A DNA stretch of 64,000 nt, from positions 310,001-374,000 of the forward strand of contig VXAY01004974.1 of the NCBI GenBank assembly GCA_013399855.1. The letters are read 5' to 3'. Below are positions 1-13,674 of this stretch, one piece after another; positions within the stretch are counted from its first letter, which is position 1, and the number at the start of each line of letters is the position of its first letter. The translations under genes and the position numbers were made by a program. The notes below the pieces were generated by a model that did no database searches, was not told the DNA's origin, and saw only the letters and a list, made by a program, of their open reading frames with translations. This DNA comes from Oxyruncus cristatus. Taxonomy: Eukaryota > Chordata > Aves > Passeriformes > Cotingidae.

Positions 1-2539
1 AACCATTTAGCAAATAGTGCTTGTAAGAACTATCTGATGGTAACCTATTGTAAACAGCAATCCAGCATCATGGAATACCAAAGGATGTCTTTAATGTTTT
101 CTGTACTGAAAAGCATTTTCCACTACCAGCAGTGGAATTTACTGATTGTCCCTGGCAACATCAGAAATTTCAACATCTGATCCTCAGCACTTAGACATCT
201 GCATTACTTTTGCTTTCAGATTATTTATCTGATTACTGTACTACATAAAGTTACATATCATAAAAATTACATCTTTTACAAGATAAGCTCAGTGGATGAA
301 CCCATACACAAAAAATGTTCCCTATAGTCTTTATTCTTTAAAATTTTTTGAGATCTTCAAGTTACTTCCCTTAGTATTAGTGTATTGGTATCTTTGGCCA
401 TCATCACTACTTTGGATGTTTCCTGAAACTTTATTACAGTCGCCCTATCTCACACTGGCCTTCTTAGCCATCAGTGTGCTTGTAGCAAGCGTGGGTAGAG
501 TCCTCCCCTAATCTTCGTTCGTAAAGCCTAGCCATGATGATTAGTCGCCAAAATGCAAAACTGTACATTTTATAACATACTTCAGTGAAACTACTCTTGT
601 GCTGTATTAAAATCACAGATTAGGTGTTTCTGTGGGGGCTGTTTGTTTGGGGTTTTTTTTTAAAGTTTTCTTCATGCAAATACTGCATAGGGAAAGGCAG
701 GCAGGTCTCTACTAATGACCAATATGTGCTGTTATTCATAGTGGAGATTACTAATATAATTCCATGTTAAAATACAGCTTCAAATTAAACTCAACTGTGA
801 AATCTCGACTATCATGATTTAAGGCATTAACAATTTTAAAGGTTTTACTAAGTAACATCGAAGTGTTTGTATTATCTGTAATTGCTTTCTACATAATATT
901 AAACCTCCTCTTGAAATCCTTTAAATCAAACACCACTTTGACTTAGGAGGTATTAGGATATTACGTGCTTCAACTGAGCTGTTCAGTTTTTAGTCATACA
1001 GGGCAGGTATGAAACAGATCATTACCAGCTCAAAGGCTTTTTACAGACTGGCTGTATGGGAAAATAAAACTTCACGAATTGTTAGGGAGGAAAGGGATAA
1101 ACTCATTTAAATACTTTATATAAGTAATGGAAAGTATGCAATCCCTCTCTAATTTTGTCACCTGCTGCTTTCCCCCCCCCCTCCGTGAGGCTCAATGCCG
1201 GCCAACATAAAGCTCCTGGGCATGCTCTCTGCAGGGCATGACGGCCAGAACAGCATTGTCTCCTTGCTAATGCCACACCATCAGCTCAGTTGGAACACAG
1301 CTAATATTAAATGCTAGTTAAACTAGCATTGAACAGTTATATAGTGCAACTTCTCTACAGAACTGAAAGTAGTCTCAGAGCAAACCTGTTAGCTTATAAT
1401 GAGAAAGAAGTCACTAGGAGATCTCTCACTACTCAAAGGAACTTACAGTGCTTCTGTATCTCTTACAGGAGACAAGAAGCTAAGAGAGGCAAAACAGACA
1501 TTCCCAAGATGGAAGTTTCCCTGTCCAATCAGAGAATACTACGGAGATGTTACCAGTCTTTCCTGTAAATAGCCAAAGCTGGACCTAAAGTACACACACT
1601 TAGTATACTGTACTAAACCTAAAAGTTAAAGACGGAAAACAATTATTTTCAGCTTTAGGTATGTTGGTAGTTTATTCCCAATGCCAACAAGAATGTCGAT
1701 CTGGAAAAAACCCCACTAAGACAAAAAGCTTAATATATGTTATGGATTTTCAGGCTTTACAGAAGCATGTTCAACTGCTTTGAAGGCATCAACCCCTCCA
1801 GTTAAACCCTGAAGCTGCTAAAACAATTGCTTACATAGAAAAGTTATTTTTAGCTGTTTTGCTAAGGGATCCAGTTTCTCCTCTGCTTTTAATGCAGGAA
1901 CAGAAACTAGTGTAATCTTTTGATTTCTGATCTTAATTTTACAGGGTTTCATCTTGCAATGAAGGGAATAAACACCACACAAAAGAACCTGCACTATTTT
2001 TCTCACCAAACTCTGAAATACTTGAGAAAAAAAGCCTTTGAGAAAAACCCCTTAGGTTTCGAGGAAAGAAAAGCAAGGAGGGAATATAATATAATGACTG
2101 TTTCCCTCCAGGTAGGGTAGGGATCATTGCTCCAGTCTGCATCTGATCTCAGCTTCAATAAAGTTCAGGATATCTGAACCAAGGTTTGTAAAGGGCTGCC
2201 TCTTCGTGTTGCACACCAAGATCGTGTCTGGATGCCACCGAATGTCGTGGCTTTTGTGCATGTGTGGTTGGGGGAGTGGAGAAAGGGAAGAGAGCTCTGT
2301 ACTTTGCCTTCCTCCACCTCTCCGGGCAGCAGAGGCTTGCTACACGTGTTAACTCCCCCTGGAAAGGGGTGAGGCACATTAGGGAGGTGTCGCAATGTGT
2401 ACCAGCATTCCTCTACGAGAAGCAGTGTACTGCACTAAACAATCTTAATGCTTTAAAAGTCTGTTCCAAGGAAAGTGACTGTGGAAAGAATATTCCTGGC
2501 GCACTACTCTGGGTAACTTACGTGGGGGGAGGGGAGAAC
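1..2539. other. AT-rich non-coding flank upstream of CpG island
   Basis: No open frame here has coding character; the longest are short and lie in AT-rich sequence. There is a T-rich run near 650-662 and a C-run near 1172-1182. Base composition becomes GC-richer from about 2260 towards the CpG island. If the island drives a minus-strand transcript, this stretch would be its first intron or downstream region. No recognisable transposable element was found. Confidence 0.6.
2516..2522 (-). other. candidate splice donor, minus strand
   Basis: Read on the minus strand, the sequence CAC|GTAAGTTA has a full GTAAGT donor core, with the exon side at 2522 and above. It lies at the edge of the CpG island, which would fit a minus-strand first exon ending here. 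A donor-like hexamer also occurs by chance, so this is only suggestive. Confidence 0.25.
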
Positions 2540-2723
2540 GCAGGGAGGGCAGAACAATGACACAAGCACGTGCGGGACTCGTCTCTCCCTACTCCTGCCC
2601 GAATCCGCGCCCAGGTGTTTCGGTGCCCAGGACTGCCGCGGAGAGCTCTGCTACCCTACCCGCAGTCCTGCCCTCCCCCAGGCCGAGGGCAGGGCCGCCC
2701 TCGCCCACACGCCGGAGCGCTGC

Positions 2724-2734
2724 AAAATGGCGGC
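2724..2734 (+). promoter_or_regulatory. YY1-type site
   Basis: AAAATGGCGGC matches the extended YY1 consensus. In vertebrate CpG-island promoters this motif commonly lies at or just downstream of the transcription start, and its ATG can serve as a start codon. Here it suggests a plus-oriented start close to 2720. Motif match only. Confidence 0.55.
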
Positions 2735-2982
2735 CGCAGCCCGCGGGGCCGCGCAGCGGAAGCGCCGCTCTCCCGCTCCCTCCCTCTTCCTGCCCGCGCC
2801 ATTGCGGAATAACGCGCCGCGTCGCAGGGGAAAGCGGGTCTGGAGCGCGACAGGAACGCTACGAGAAGGCGGCGGCCGCGGAAACCGCGAGGGGTTCCGT
2901 GACGTGCCCCCCACCCCCGTCTCCGCGCCCTCCCGCCCGCCTGTGCCCGGGGGCTCGGGCAGAGATCGAGCTGCTCCGGCTC

Positions 2983-3594
2983 NNNNNNNNNNNNNNNNNN
3001 NNNNNNNNNNNNNNNNNNNNNNNNNNNNNNNNNNNNNNNNNNNNNNNNNNNNNNNNNNNNNNNNNNNNNNNNNNNNNNNNNNNNNNNNNNNNNNNNNNNN
3101 NNNNNNNNNNNNNNNNNNNNNNNNNNNNNNNNNNNNNNNNNNNNNNNNNNNNNNNNNNNNNNNNNNNNNNNNNNNNNNNNNNNNNNNNNNNNNNNNNNNN
3201 NNNNNNNNNNNNNNNNNNNNNNNNNNNNNNNNNNNNNNNNNNNNNNNNNNNNNNNNNNNNNNNNNNNNNNNNNNNNNNNNNNNNNNNNNNNNNNNNNNNN
3301 NNNNNNNNNNNNNNNNNNNNNNNNNNNNNNNNNNNNNNNNNNNNNNNNNNNNNNNNNNNNNNNNNNNNNNNNNNNNNNNNNNNNNNNNNNNNNNNNNNNN
3401 NNNNNNNNNNNNNNNNNNNNNNNNNNNNNNNNNNNNNNNNNNNNNNNNNNNNNNNNNNNNNNNNNNNNNNNNNNNNNNNNNNNNNNNNNNNNNNNNNNNN
3501 NNNNNNNNNNNNNNNNNNNNNNNNNNNNNNNNNNNNNNNNNNNNNNNNNNNNNNNNNNNNNNNNNNNNNNNNNNNNNNNNNNNNNNNNNNNNNN
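2983..3594. other. Assembly gap (612 N)
   Basis: This is a run of N inside the CpG island. The sequence on both sides is extremely GC-rich, which explains the dropout. The true length may differ from 612. Any open frame crossing this interval is an artefact. Confidence 0.99.
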
Positions 3595-3740
3595 GTGGCC
3601 CCGCCCCGCGGGCGGTGCAGCGCGCGCAGGGCGGTGTCCGCGCGCCTGCGGGCTCCGCGGGGAGGGGGGGGTGAGGAGGGGTTTGTGGGAAAGAGAAGGA
3701 AAGTGAGGGAAAGGGGCGGTGCGGTGATTTCACGGGACTT

Positions 3741-6700
3741 CTGCGGTAGTATCAGGGTGTGTCTGAGGCCCCAGGACCTTCCAGAAGAAGTTGTTTGTCT
3801 CCACGTCTTGTTTTTATCCTGGAGATGCTGCAAGGACGCAACTAAAGATTTGCTCTCCAGAGCCTGTTCGGCGCTCACCCTTTGAACTGGTATTCCGGAT
3901 GAATACCAAAAAACAAATCGAAGCATTAGTTTCACGAACTTCCCCATGCAGACGCATTGCCTATCTCTTTTAAAGGCGGTTTTCATCATAAACTGGCGTA
4001 GAGAGTTCAAAAGAGGGTATTCTGCAAGAATTTTTTTGTAGAATAAAGCACAGTTAAGCACATACATTAAAAATTTTTCCTTAGATGAAAAATTATGTCA
4101 GGAGAAACAGCATTATAAAAACATACCATTAAAGTCAACGTTTCTTTAGTCGTGGTTATTTCTATCCTCTCACAGTATCAGTAACTATTTTAGGATGATG
4201 ACCTAACCTAAGCAGGAGGAGTTGGCACTTAGGCACTTTAAAAGTATCTTTATGCTGTATAAAGGAGTAAACTAGTTGATGTGGTTTTACTGAATCACTG
4301 GAAGTTTAGTATTAGCTGCTAATTTACTTATTTTACCTTTTAGTTTCTAAAACAAACAAACCCCAAACCCCCAAAAACCTGAGTTTTGGACTGGCATCTT
4401 TTATTTATGCAAAGGTTTAAAAACCTGTTTGATTAACTTAGGAGAATTTTCCTAATACGTAGAGAAATTCCCAATAGGTTAAGAAATGTTCTCACTGCTA
4501 TCGTGTACAGAAGTTGAAACAAGTTTTTAGATCGTTCCTGCATCTCTGTGAGAAGGTAGATGCCTTTATAGAAAATAGAACTCACTGAAAATCTCAGCAG
4601 TCTCCAGATATTTTTTGCACTGAGGCCAAACCCAAACATTTCTCACCTTCCTTCTCTCAACCAAGTAAACCACCCAATTTCATTTTTTTTTAAATTAAAA
4701 TTCTTCATATATGTTGTTTATTCTCTTGCCCATTACCCACAGGGTGAGAGTATCAAGAGACAGACAATGGTACTGGCTAAATACATCTCTTAGTTTCAAA
4801 GGTTCCTGTAGCTTACATGGGAGCTGCTTCCCTGATTTTGAAGAATTCCATGCCTTTATTAGTTTGATTGTCATTCATTTCGCATTTAACTGTTACTCAT
4901 GAAGGCTGATTGTGTTGCAGTTTCATTTGACTGCACAGCCATAGGCAGATCACATTGGAATTCTACAGTTTCAGTTCATGAACACCCTCCCCTATGTGTA
5001 ATCAACTGTACAAAATGTAATAATTTTATAATGCCGTGCTTACTGCGCTGACATAAAAGACAAATCAGTAAATGAAGGAGATGCACATTTTATAAAGATT
5101 CACAGTTGCAAATGAAAATTATCCACAAGTCTGAGGGTTTAGATAAAAAAAATAATCTTGATTTCAGGCAAACAATTTTCTGCTAGTAAAGTGTTTTCAG
5201 GTTGGTTATCAGGTTATCTAGTAGAATATTGCTTCCCATTTTAGGTCACCTATTTCTGTAAGTGAAAACGTAGCATTTAAAACACCTGTATCTATTCTTG
5301 CTGATGTAGTTTCACAGTCAGATGAAGTTTCACATTGTCTAACAGATGTGGTATTGGTCGTCTATGCACGTGGCTAACATGCTTTTGTTATTACTAGCAG
5401 CGTTTGCAAATATGTACTCTCCTCTTTGTAAACCAAAGAAACAGTACTGTGTATCTAGTTCAAAAAAAACCCACCAAAAAAAACCAGCGGGAAAGGCTTT
5501 TTGCTTTTATATATTTCTGTGGCTGAAGTGTCAGTTTCTCTTCATTGTCCTTTTTTTTTGTGGGTTTGTTGGAGTTTTTTATTGCTTGATTCTTGTACAG
5601 CATTTGTTGTGAAGTGAATCCTTGCATAGGTAAATATTGTTGGTGAAATTGTCCAGAGTGTTTTTAGTGTTACACAGAGTTTAAGATTTGAATATGAAAT
5701 TACTCTTGAACTCTAGTCTCTAGAATAGTAATGTTAATGGAGCCTATTCACTCAGCTGAATATATTTTCTATAAATCTCTGGGATTACAGAAAAAAATGG
5801 TTTCATTATTAATTAAATGTTAACATTGTCATGATAGTTTTGCAAATGTAGTTGATTTTGGATATATTTAAGTTTCATACTTTAAGAAGGGTGCAGACTA
5901 CAATTTTGATAAGAAGGCCTAAGTGCTATAGAGCAAAGCATTTGCAGGAGCTTCAGGACGAAAGTTCATTTAACATTCAGTTCTTTTTTCTGGGTTATAA
6001 AAATATGGTATATTTAAACATAGGCAAGTGTTACTGCAGATGCTTGCCTATTGTGCAAGCTTCTTTGCACAATAAGACAAGACTGCAGCTTCTACTATCT
6101 TCTTCATTTGGAAACAATTGTTCTCGTCTCTGAATTTGATTTAAATTGCTGAGCTTTGCTGAAAAAAAGACAGGATAATATATTAGTGTAAAGTATTGTA
6201 ACATTTTTGCAATTCTTGTATGCAGCATAGGGCGCATGGAAACCTTTTACTTCATTAATTAAAAAATACACAGAGCCAATAAACTGGTTATTTTTAGTAC
6301 AATTATGCTACAGTATTTGCTCTATTTCAGTAATTGTTAATGATACTCTTTACATGTATGTACAGAAATATATGTATACATACATACAGACAGACATAAA
6401 TATATACATATATATATATTCGTATACACACACACACACTCCAAAAACACCAAATCCTAAAGGCCCTTTGCACTACAGATTGTACCAATCAAATGCCTTG
6501 TGCCCCAGAACTCTTGGCAATCTCTGCAGTACTTAGTTGCAGTGGTTTGAGAAAGCTTTCTGTCTATTTTTTTTTCCCGTGGAAGTTACTCAATGAATGC
6601 AGACACATCAGCTGCTTCAATGTGCACTCTCCTATTTTAAGTTTAATAATTGATAAGGAGTGTTTGAAGTTGTATGTCAGTCTATGAGCCAGTTTGAAGA

Positions 6701-9700
6701 GAAAACACACATACTTATCTACCAGCCTGGTACAGGTTTAATAATTTCCAGCAAATATTTTGGAAACAGCACCAAACTCTTGTGACTCCATCTGTTAAAG
6801 ACTTTAGATCAATTTGCATGACTTCTGTTTCACAAGAGCTGTATCTGAGAGCTGTGATCCAGAAAATGAGAGAGAGCAAACATTTTTGAGCATCTCAATT
6901 AAAAATAGTTTTAAAATGGTTTTCCTTTGTATATTTCAGTTTCATTCAGGGTCACAGGATTAATCTCTATATAAAATGTTTAGTCTTTGCAATATTTTAC
7001 ATTTGTACCAGACAGGTAATATGGAAAATAATCCTGCATTTTGCATTGCTATAAATATGAATAGTTTCCTAAACACTTCTTTTTCCCTTTTGTTCTGCTC
7101 TTCTTTGTATGCTAATTAAATCTGAACCTATTAGACTCTATTTTAGTCCATAATCTGCTTTGTCTATGTTGTATCTGATTTTTTTTTTTAAATTTTATTT
7201 TCTTGAACCCTTCTGACAAAAATGAAAGGAAGAAGTGTGCATTAGCAATGATACTAGGACAAACCAAACAATAAAGCCACTAGCAGTGAAGGAAAAATAG
7301 CTTGCTGAGATGCCATTATAATACAGCTGGCTCTGTAACTTTGTGCCCAAGATTTTCACGTTTACAGTCTATGTCTTAGGATGGGGGAATTCTGTTACTA
7401 GCAGAATTATGTCCTAGACAAAGTGTAAAGGTGTCATGTTAAAGTGTCAGCGGTCGTATTTAAGGAGCTTACTTCAGATAAAAAATCCTATGCCTAACAT
7501 TCTATGCTGTGTGATTTAGAAAAGGCTCTACAGTAAATTTGGGTAAATTTTTTTCTTTAAAGCAGTATTATTTGTTTATACCAGAATTTTTTTTGTTAGC
7601 AAACACACATTTTCTTTAAATAGATCAAACAGAAAGGAGCTTATTTATTGCTGGGGGGAAAAAAAGAATGTGATTTACAGTTGAAAACTCCAGGTAAAAT
7701 GAAGTTTAATATGTTATGTTTGAGATGCCTCTGCATGAGGAGTCAGCTGTTCTGAAATTCGTGTAATATGAAATGTAGAAGAAAAGAAAAATGGAGGATG
7801 TAGCAGGTAATACCTCCTGTTCTTTCAATCAAAATTGTAAAAAATAATATCTAATTATGCTTGATCGTGGTGTTCATCCTTTGTTACTAAGATTTGCAAA
7901 ACACTAATTAGAGGTAATTGTACAACTAACTAAACAATATTATTTGATACGTATTATGAAGGCGAGGAGGTGGATTTCCTGCTTGCGTACGTATCTGTGC
8001 AAGAGAGCAGAGCAGAGGAAATAAATCTTGTTCTTCCCTTGACTGCAATGCAGATCTGGCCCTGGGAGGGGTTTTCATACCCGCACGGCTCGAACACATG
8101 GTCTGTGCTCAGCCAATCGTTCGCGTCACATCTGGCACTGGGTTTGTGTGGCTCAGAGTGGCTCTCCGACTGCTGAACAAGAAAACCTCTCGCTTTTTTT
8201 CCTGTCTTCCCCCCTCCCCACCCCCCCTCCGCCCAAATTGAATTTGCACACATTCCTCAGACTGTGATTCACATCAAACATAGTTTTAACTGTTTTTCTG
8301 GTATACGCTGTAGCTACTCTAACAATTGCTTTGCCGACACCTGCCACAGACAGGATTTTTTAAAAACGCAGCTACATAGATGGTCCTTTTCCTGACTTGC
8401 TCTCCTGCTATGCTCTAAGCTACTAGGATCATGCTTTTTGGTGGCATGCTGTGTTTTAGTCTCTTTTTAAATTGTACTCCACTTTTAAAGTAGTATACCT
8501 CCTCGCAAGTCAGGTATTTCAAAATGCATTGAGTAGATTTTTTACATGATTGTTTTCTGGTCTGTCGCTGCTGAGAAATAATTTATTCTTTTTATAACGT
8601 GTATTTGAGATTTTTGGGTTCCTGTGACATAAGGATATATGTGCATTTCTTTATATATGGCATGAAACATGTGAATGAGGCGTGTGTTTTTCAAGAGCTG
8701 CCAAAATAGATTTAAAATTCAAAAGGGTAAGGCCACATATGCTAATGATTGCATTTGGAACAGGTATTAGGAATTTGGAATTAGGCCATATCTGTTTTTA
8801 AAAAATTGAATCTTCATGATACGTTCCATACAAGTTGGGTTTTTCCCCCAACATAGAGATTTTGTATTTAGTTAGAAATAGATATTGCTAAATACAAAAT
8901 ATTAAGCCCTAAAATATGAGAGGTTGTAGTTTAAACCCATATCATAAGGATTATAATAGTTTCTGCCAGGTATCTTATAGTTCTTTTTCCCTATATTTAT
9001 AATGATTGTACTGACCAATACCAGGAGTTCAGTGGAGATGCTGGGCAAGTAGAATAAAACTAGAAAATGTGAAGAACCAATCTACTCATTGTGGCTGATT
9101 AAATCATTTAATTAAGAGAAATATATTGAAGCTGCAGAAAGAATATAGCCAAAGGTGAGGAAACTGCAGCTGGTAGTTAGTCATTTGTACATTCAAAGAC
9201 CTCAAGTGTACGAGCTGATGTATTCAATGGAAAACTGCGTTATTAGTTTAAAAAAAATGCCCTGTAATGCTGGAGTATTTGCCAGGGAAATGGCTGCACA
9301 TGCTTGTTTGCCAAATATTGTAGGTCATGTACAATAAACACAGTTTGAAAATGCTGAGTAGTGGAAATATTTATGGCACTATATAATCTAATTTCTGCCT
9401 TCAGGACAGACATGATTTGAATTCATCTGATGTATTATTAATCATTTTCTATGTGTTAATAAGAGGATGGTAATATAAGCAGATAGATTATGCAAGAGAA
9501 ATCTCACATAAGGTCAATGATCTAATAAAGAAAATGTATTAATGTTTAACTTTCAAACAAGTTACTTTGTATAAATGGGAACAATCCCAATTTTAAATGT
9601 TGCTTATTTGCTTTTGGAAAAATGAAAAAAAAAAAGTGTTTTTGTTCAGTTTGCCCTGACACCTGTCACTTGGTGAATTGTCATGTAAAAACTAGTACCT

Positions 9701-11799
9701 TTTTAATGTTTGCACCCGTAACATTGTTGTAGTTGTTTCATCTGTATTTGACAAGTATTTCATCAATCTACATTATGCAGATGTCAGAGGACTTGATTAC
9801 AAGATTTTGTGCCAGATACAGTTAAAATGTAGTTTGATTTTGTGGTTCTTAAGGGATTTAATAAACTCTCTAGCGATGTGCCCAATGTGTACAGAAAATT
9901 ATAGATAAAGGTATAGAATTGTGAAATCAGATTCTTTTCTGATGTCTGATTCTTGCTTGTGCTTTATGTTGGCTGAGGGTGAGGCCTGCAGTCTAAGGAG
10001 ACACAAGTAATTTGCAGATATTGACCATTCTCATACTCTTTCTGGGTGCCATTTCTGAGGCTTGTTAGTAAAAACATGCAGATAAATGGGTATGTTTGCT
10101 TCACTTCAGTGGGGCCACCTCAAAGAAGTATCACCTGGGAGTCTGTGACACCAGAGTTTAAGTTTAGTCAACAGACACTTGCTTTAGTGAAAATTGAATT
10201 TGTTCAATTTTCACGTCTATCAGTACACAAGATTTTATGTAAAAATAAAGGTGCTTATAACGTATAATTATAGAAAACACGCAGCTTGCTATTTCTGTCA
10301 GTTAAAATTGACATTTTATCTGAGCAAGAACGAGCTGCTTTTTTATGCTGTCATATGGGCATGTGCTAACCCTCCAGTACACCTGTTGCTTTTACCTCCA
10401 ACTTGTGAAGTTAGCTATGGTATTAAATTAATTGGTTATTTTGTCTTGTATTCTGTAGTCCAATGCCCAAACAAAGCCTCTGTCTCATGTAATTTTTTAG
10501 ATTAACAACCTTGCAAGAGTTTCAGAAAGCACACTGATGTAATTATGTAGCACATCCCAGTGGAAAATTAGGACTACTGTGTCAGAGCTGGAGCAGCAAG
10601 GCAATATTCTGAACTGACTGCTGGAAACCGCAAATCTTGACCATTATTGCAAAACTTGTGATAGGAACACAAAGAAGAGTATTATTAGCTAGTCATGGAG
10701 TATTAAATTATACATGGACTGCAGCACTGCTGAAACATCAGCTACCAGCCTAAAGCTCTTCCTTTTTTGGTTTTGTTCACTTCAATAACAAGAGGCAGAT
10801 TTTCCTGGTTTGACCTTTGGATTAAATCTGTCAATATTGATTTTAAGATCTGCCTACAGTCCATTTTTTTGAACCCAGGTCCTTTTTTTTTTTACCTGTG
10901 GAATCAGTGTCTGCGGTCCCAGCCATGAATGTTTTCAATTGTTTTATGTGCATTTTAGCCTTAGGATGTGGAGGGAATTGGCAGTATATAAGCTGAAAAA
11001 TGTCTGTGCAAGTTTCGTCCCGTTATTAGGGTTTTACTTTAGTGGTATTCCAGTAAAAATAATACCTAAACTTTAGTCTGCTTTAGAAAGACTCCTATAC
11101 ATATACACAATAGCAAGCTTCTTTAATGAAAGCTGATTACTGGACCAAAACCGCTGTTGCTGAATTACTTCTCTGTGAAGGGTAATGAGGAGAAGGGAAT
11201 ATTTTGGTATAGAATAGTTTCCTTTGGAACGTGCTTGTCCCTACTATTTATTGCTAGGTATTATCTCAGCTTGATAACTGTCCCACAAACCTTTGGTTCC
11301 TCATAGCAGGGGCCATGTTGCTTTGTTGTCTGCCTTTCATAAATGGTGTTAGTGTGCTAGAACTCACATGAATTACTACTGTATGAAATCAGCCAGTGCA
11401 GAAGGTCTCCCCAGACCTTTCCAAAACTGTCTCAGACCTTCCTGAGAGTCTCCTGGTCACTGCTGCTCTTCCTCCAGCTCTGTGAGTGTTCCTGCTTCCA
11501 CTGAAGACTGCATAGGGAATTTGCTACGTAATGTTATAGGATTGCAACCTTGTAAATTCGTAGTCTAGTAGGATGATTTGGGAAGAGAAGTAGGCTTTGT
11601 AGTGACAGTCAGCTGTGCTTTAACCATTCTGGGAGGAACTGGGTTATAAATACACACAGAACACACACAAAATTATGAGTATTTTGAAAAGTTCTACTAA
11701 TATATAATTGGTTATTGTTGCTTCAGGGGGCACAGGAATCTCTGTGTTTCTAATAAAATCATGCAAAATGCTACTTTCATGATGCTGAATTCAAATACT
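3741..11799. other. AT-rich non-coding region
   Basis: No supported gene. An A/C-rich low-complexity run lies at 4349-4379 and a TA/CA microsatellite at 6354-6442. A GC-richer patch at 7966-8350 is described in the findings. If the upstream CpG island drives a plus-strand gene, this would be its first intron. Short open frames show no domain, no consistent codon bias and no recognisable similarity. Confidence 0.6.
6354..6442. repeat. Compound TA/CATA/CA microsatellite
   Basis: Imperfect TATA/CATA units (6354-6425) are followed by a short perfect (CA)n run near 6426-6438. Compound arrays of this kind are ordinary microsatellites and likely length-polymorphic. Confidence 0.85.
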
Positions 11800-11975
11800 T
11801 TTTGTGTTTTTTTTTGGTTTTTCTTTTTGGTTTGGTTTGGGGTTTTTTAATTGTTTTTTTGGGGGCGTGTGTGCATTTGGGTTTTTTTGTTTTGTTTTGA
11901 TTTTTTGTTTATTTTTGTTTGGAGGGTTTTTTTGTTTTTTGGTTTTGGGTTTTGTTTTTGTTTTGTTTATTTATT
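11800..11975. repeat. T/G-rich low-complexity tract
   Basis: About 175 bases are almost only T and G on the plus strand, in irregular TTTGG, GGTTTT and TTTTTG runs. It gives an apparent Phe/Gly/Cys-rich open frame that is purely compositional. Similar shorter tracts occur elsewhere in the window in both orientations (4349-4379, 19090-19170, 51080-51122 as A/C). Confidence 0.85.
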
Positions 11976-13674
11976 ATGGTCAGATTGCCTATGACTTCTG
12001 TTTTAATTGAATCCTACATCCCATGTTTTAAATGTTGGGTTGTGAATTGTAGCATCTGAAGTGTAGGCCCACATTCCCCTCTCCTTACTGTTTTCTGAAG
12101 ATAGTAACTTCCAGCAGGGGAGGTACCAGAAAACAGGCAGTGTGCAAATGACTTAAATCTCTGCAGCTGTTGGCTCGTTTCTGTTCTGGTGCCACATGTT
12201 GTTATGAATAATTTGTGGCATTCATCGAAAGTGGAAAGTGTGTTTGTTTTTCCTTTTTTGTAATGTATGTGCTACAATTGTAGTTAAGGTGAATGTTATA
12301 GTATTAATTCAGGGGTTTTTTATTACTTTGGCAATACTGCCTCAGCAGTTACTGCTCAACAGGCAGAGTTTGTTCAGGTAAAAAAAAGCCAAAGTGAGGC
12401 ATGACAAGGAAAAATGTCATTGGCTCTTAGCTAATCAGAAAGAGTACATAATTTTTTTTTTCTTTATTTTTCTCTTGTTCTTAAATATAATATATAGCAG
12501 AGGAAAGTGACATCAGAAAGAAGGGGCTTCAGAAACTTAAGGGGACAGGTTATGGAAACAAACTCCTTGTTTTCTTTCTGTATAAATGGTTGGTGAGTGT
12601 GCTTACAGATGAGGTAATTGGTACAAATTCAGCTAGAATTAGTATAAAGTTAGAGCAAGAAACAACAGAATAAATACCAGAGTCCATCTGGAGTCTACTT
12701 AAATATATTTGTGTAGTAGGCTAAAATATTTCCACCAAAGGTTACATTTATTTTTCTAGTGATGTGTCCAGGCTCACAAAAGTTGGATTACAGGATGCAT
12801 TTTTTCACAATCTGGAGGTGTTTTGTTTCCAGGTTTGCTTTCTGATCTCTAAACAGGCATTGTTTTTTACTTTGCTTTTACTCATGAGTGAACTGCCTTG
12901 CTCTGTTTGTACCTGCCTTTTTTTTTTCCATTTTTTGATTGTATCTTTCATTTTTATTATTATCATCTGCTTTAAAAAAAAGGTTGTAAAAAATTTTAAG
13001 TTAATGATAATTTTATTTTTATGTTTATAATTATAATTTGGGTTTTTTTTCTCCAATCTCTACTTTTGTTTTAAAATAAGATGGCTAATATAAGGCAAAG
13101 TAAATTTAATTAAATGTTAATAAATAGTTATTATAATTCCATGGCATGCCTCTACAGCTGGCCCTTGGTAAAGAAGGAGTCATTCTTTACAAAACTGGTT
13201 GGATGACTGGGATCCAGATTATTCCTGAATGATGGATCTGAATTTTTCAGTTTCATAATAACCATGATACTGATGTAATATATCAGTTCTATTGCACACT
13301 TGTGACATCACTACAGTAGTATTATCTGGAAAAATACTGAATTCTTGAGTATGAACTCTTTGGGTTTTTAGTACTAAGGCTGTCATCCAACCAGCTTTGG
13401 GGTCGTCAGATATGAAGCTGTACTATAGGGCTCTTATTAGAATAGCATATACTAGCATTGAAGGAAGGGTTGCTAAATTCCTAGAAAGAGGATGAACCTG
13501 ACTTGAAAGTATTCGGTTAAAAACAATGCATTTGTCAGATCAACCTCAGGTGATGACATATACATTTTGTTTTATTCCCAAAACAGCTTTGTATGCAATT
13601 TAAAGCAGTGAAAATTACAGGCATTATGAAGCCTGGTTTAGCTTTGTGAGTGAGTCACCCCCCCCCACCTCCCC
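11976..13674. other. AT-rich non-coding region
   Basis: No gene is supported. It contains poly-T runs near 12450 and 12920 and an AT-rich patch around 12950-13140. It may include further, unrecognisable 3' parts of the adjoining LINE relic, which runs in the minus orientation towards lower coordinates. Confidence 0.55.

Larger units (their letters stand above)
2540..3740. promoter_or_regulatory. CpG island, probable promoter (gapped)
   Basis: GC content and CpG density rise sharply and fall back to AT-rich sequence at both ends. The island contains a palindromic E-box (CACGTG, 2567-2572), a YY1-type site (AAAATGGCGGC, 2724-2734), a CRE-like half-site (TGACGTG, 2900-2906) and a GC box (CCCCGCCCC, 3599-3607). 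No TATA box is visible in the readable part. Islands like this usually mark the promoter of a housekeeping or developmental gene and are often bidirectional. The gene cannot be named because no recognisable coding exon is visible and the centre is missing. An ATG at 2727 overlaps the YY1 site and opens a frame running into the gap, but its Ala/Arg/Pro-rich translation looks like GC-rich noise rather than a known protein. Confidence 0.8.

Noticed and set aside
2727..2982. Frame starting at the ATG in the YY1 motif
   Set aside because: No recognisable domain, low-complexity composition and truncation by the gap; kept only as a remark under the CpG island.
2557..3885. Long open frames in both strands over the CpG island
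   Set aside because: They run through 612 N bases, and the readable parts are Ala/Arg/Pro/Gly-rich noise typical of GC-rich DNA.
11804..12010. Phe/Gly-rich 68-codon frame
   Set aside because: It is produced by the T/G-rich low-complexity tract.
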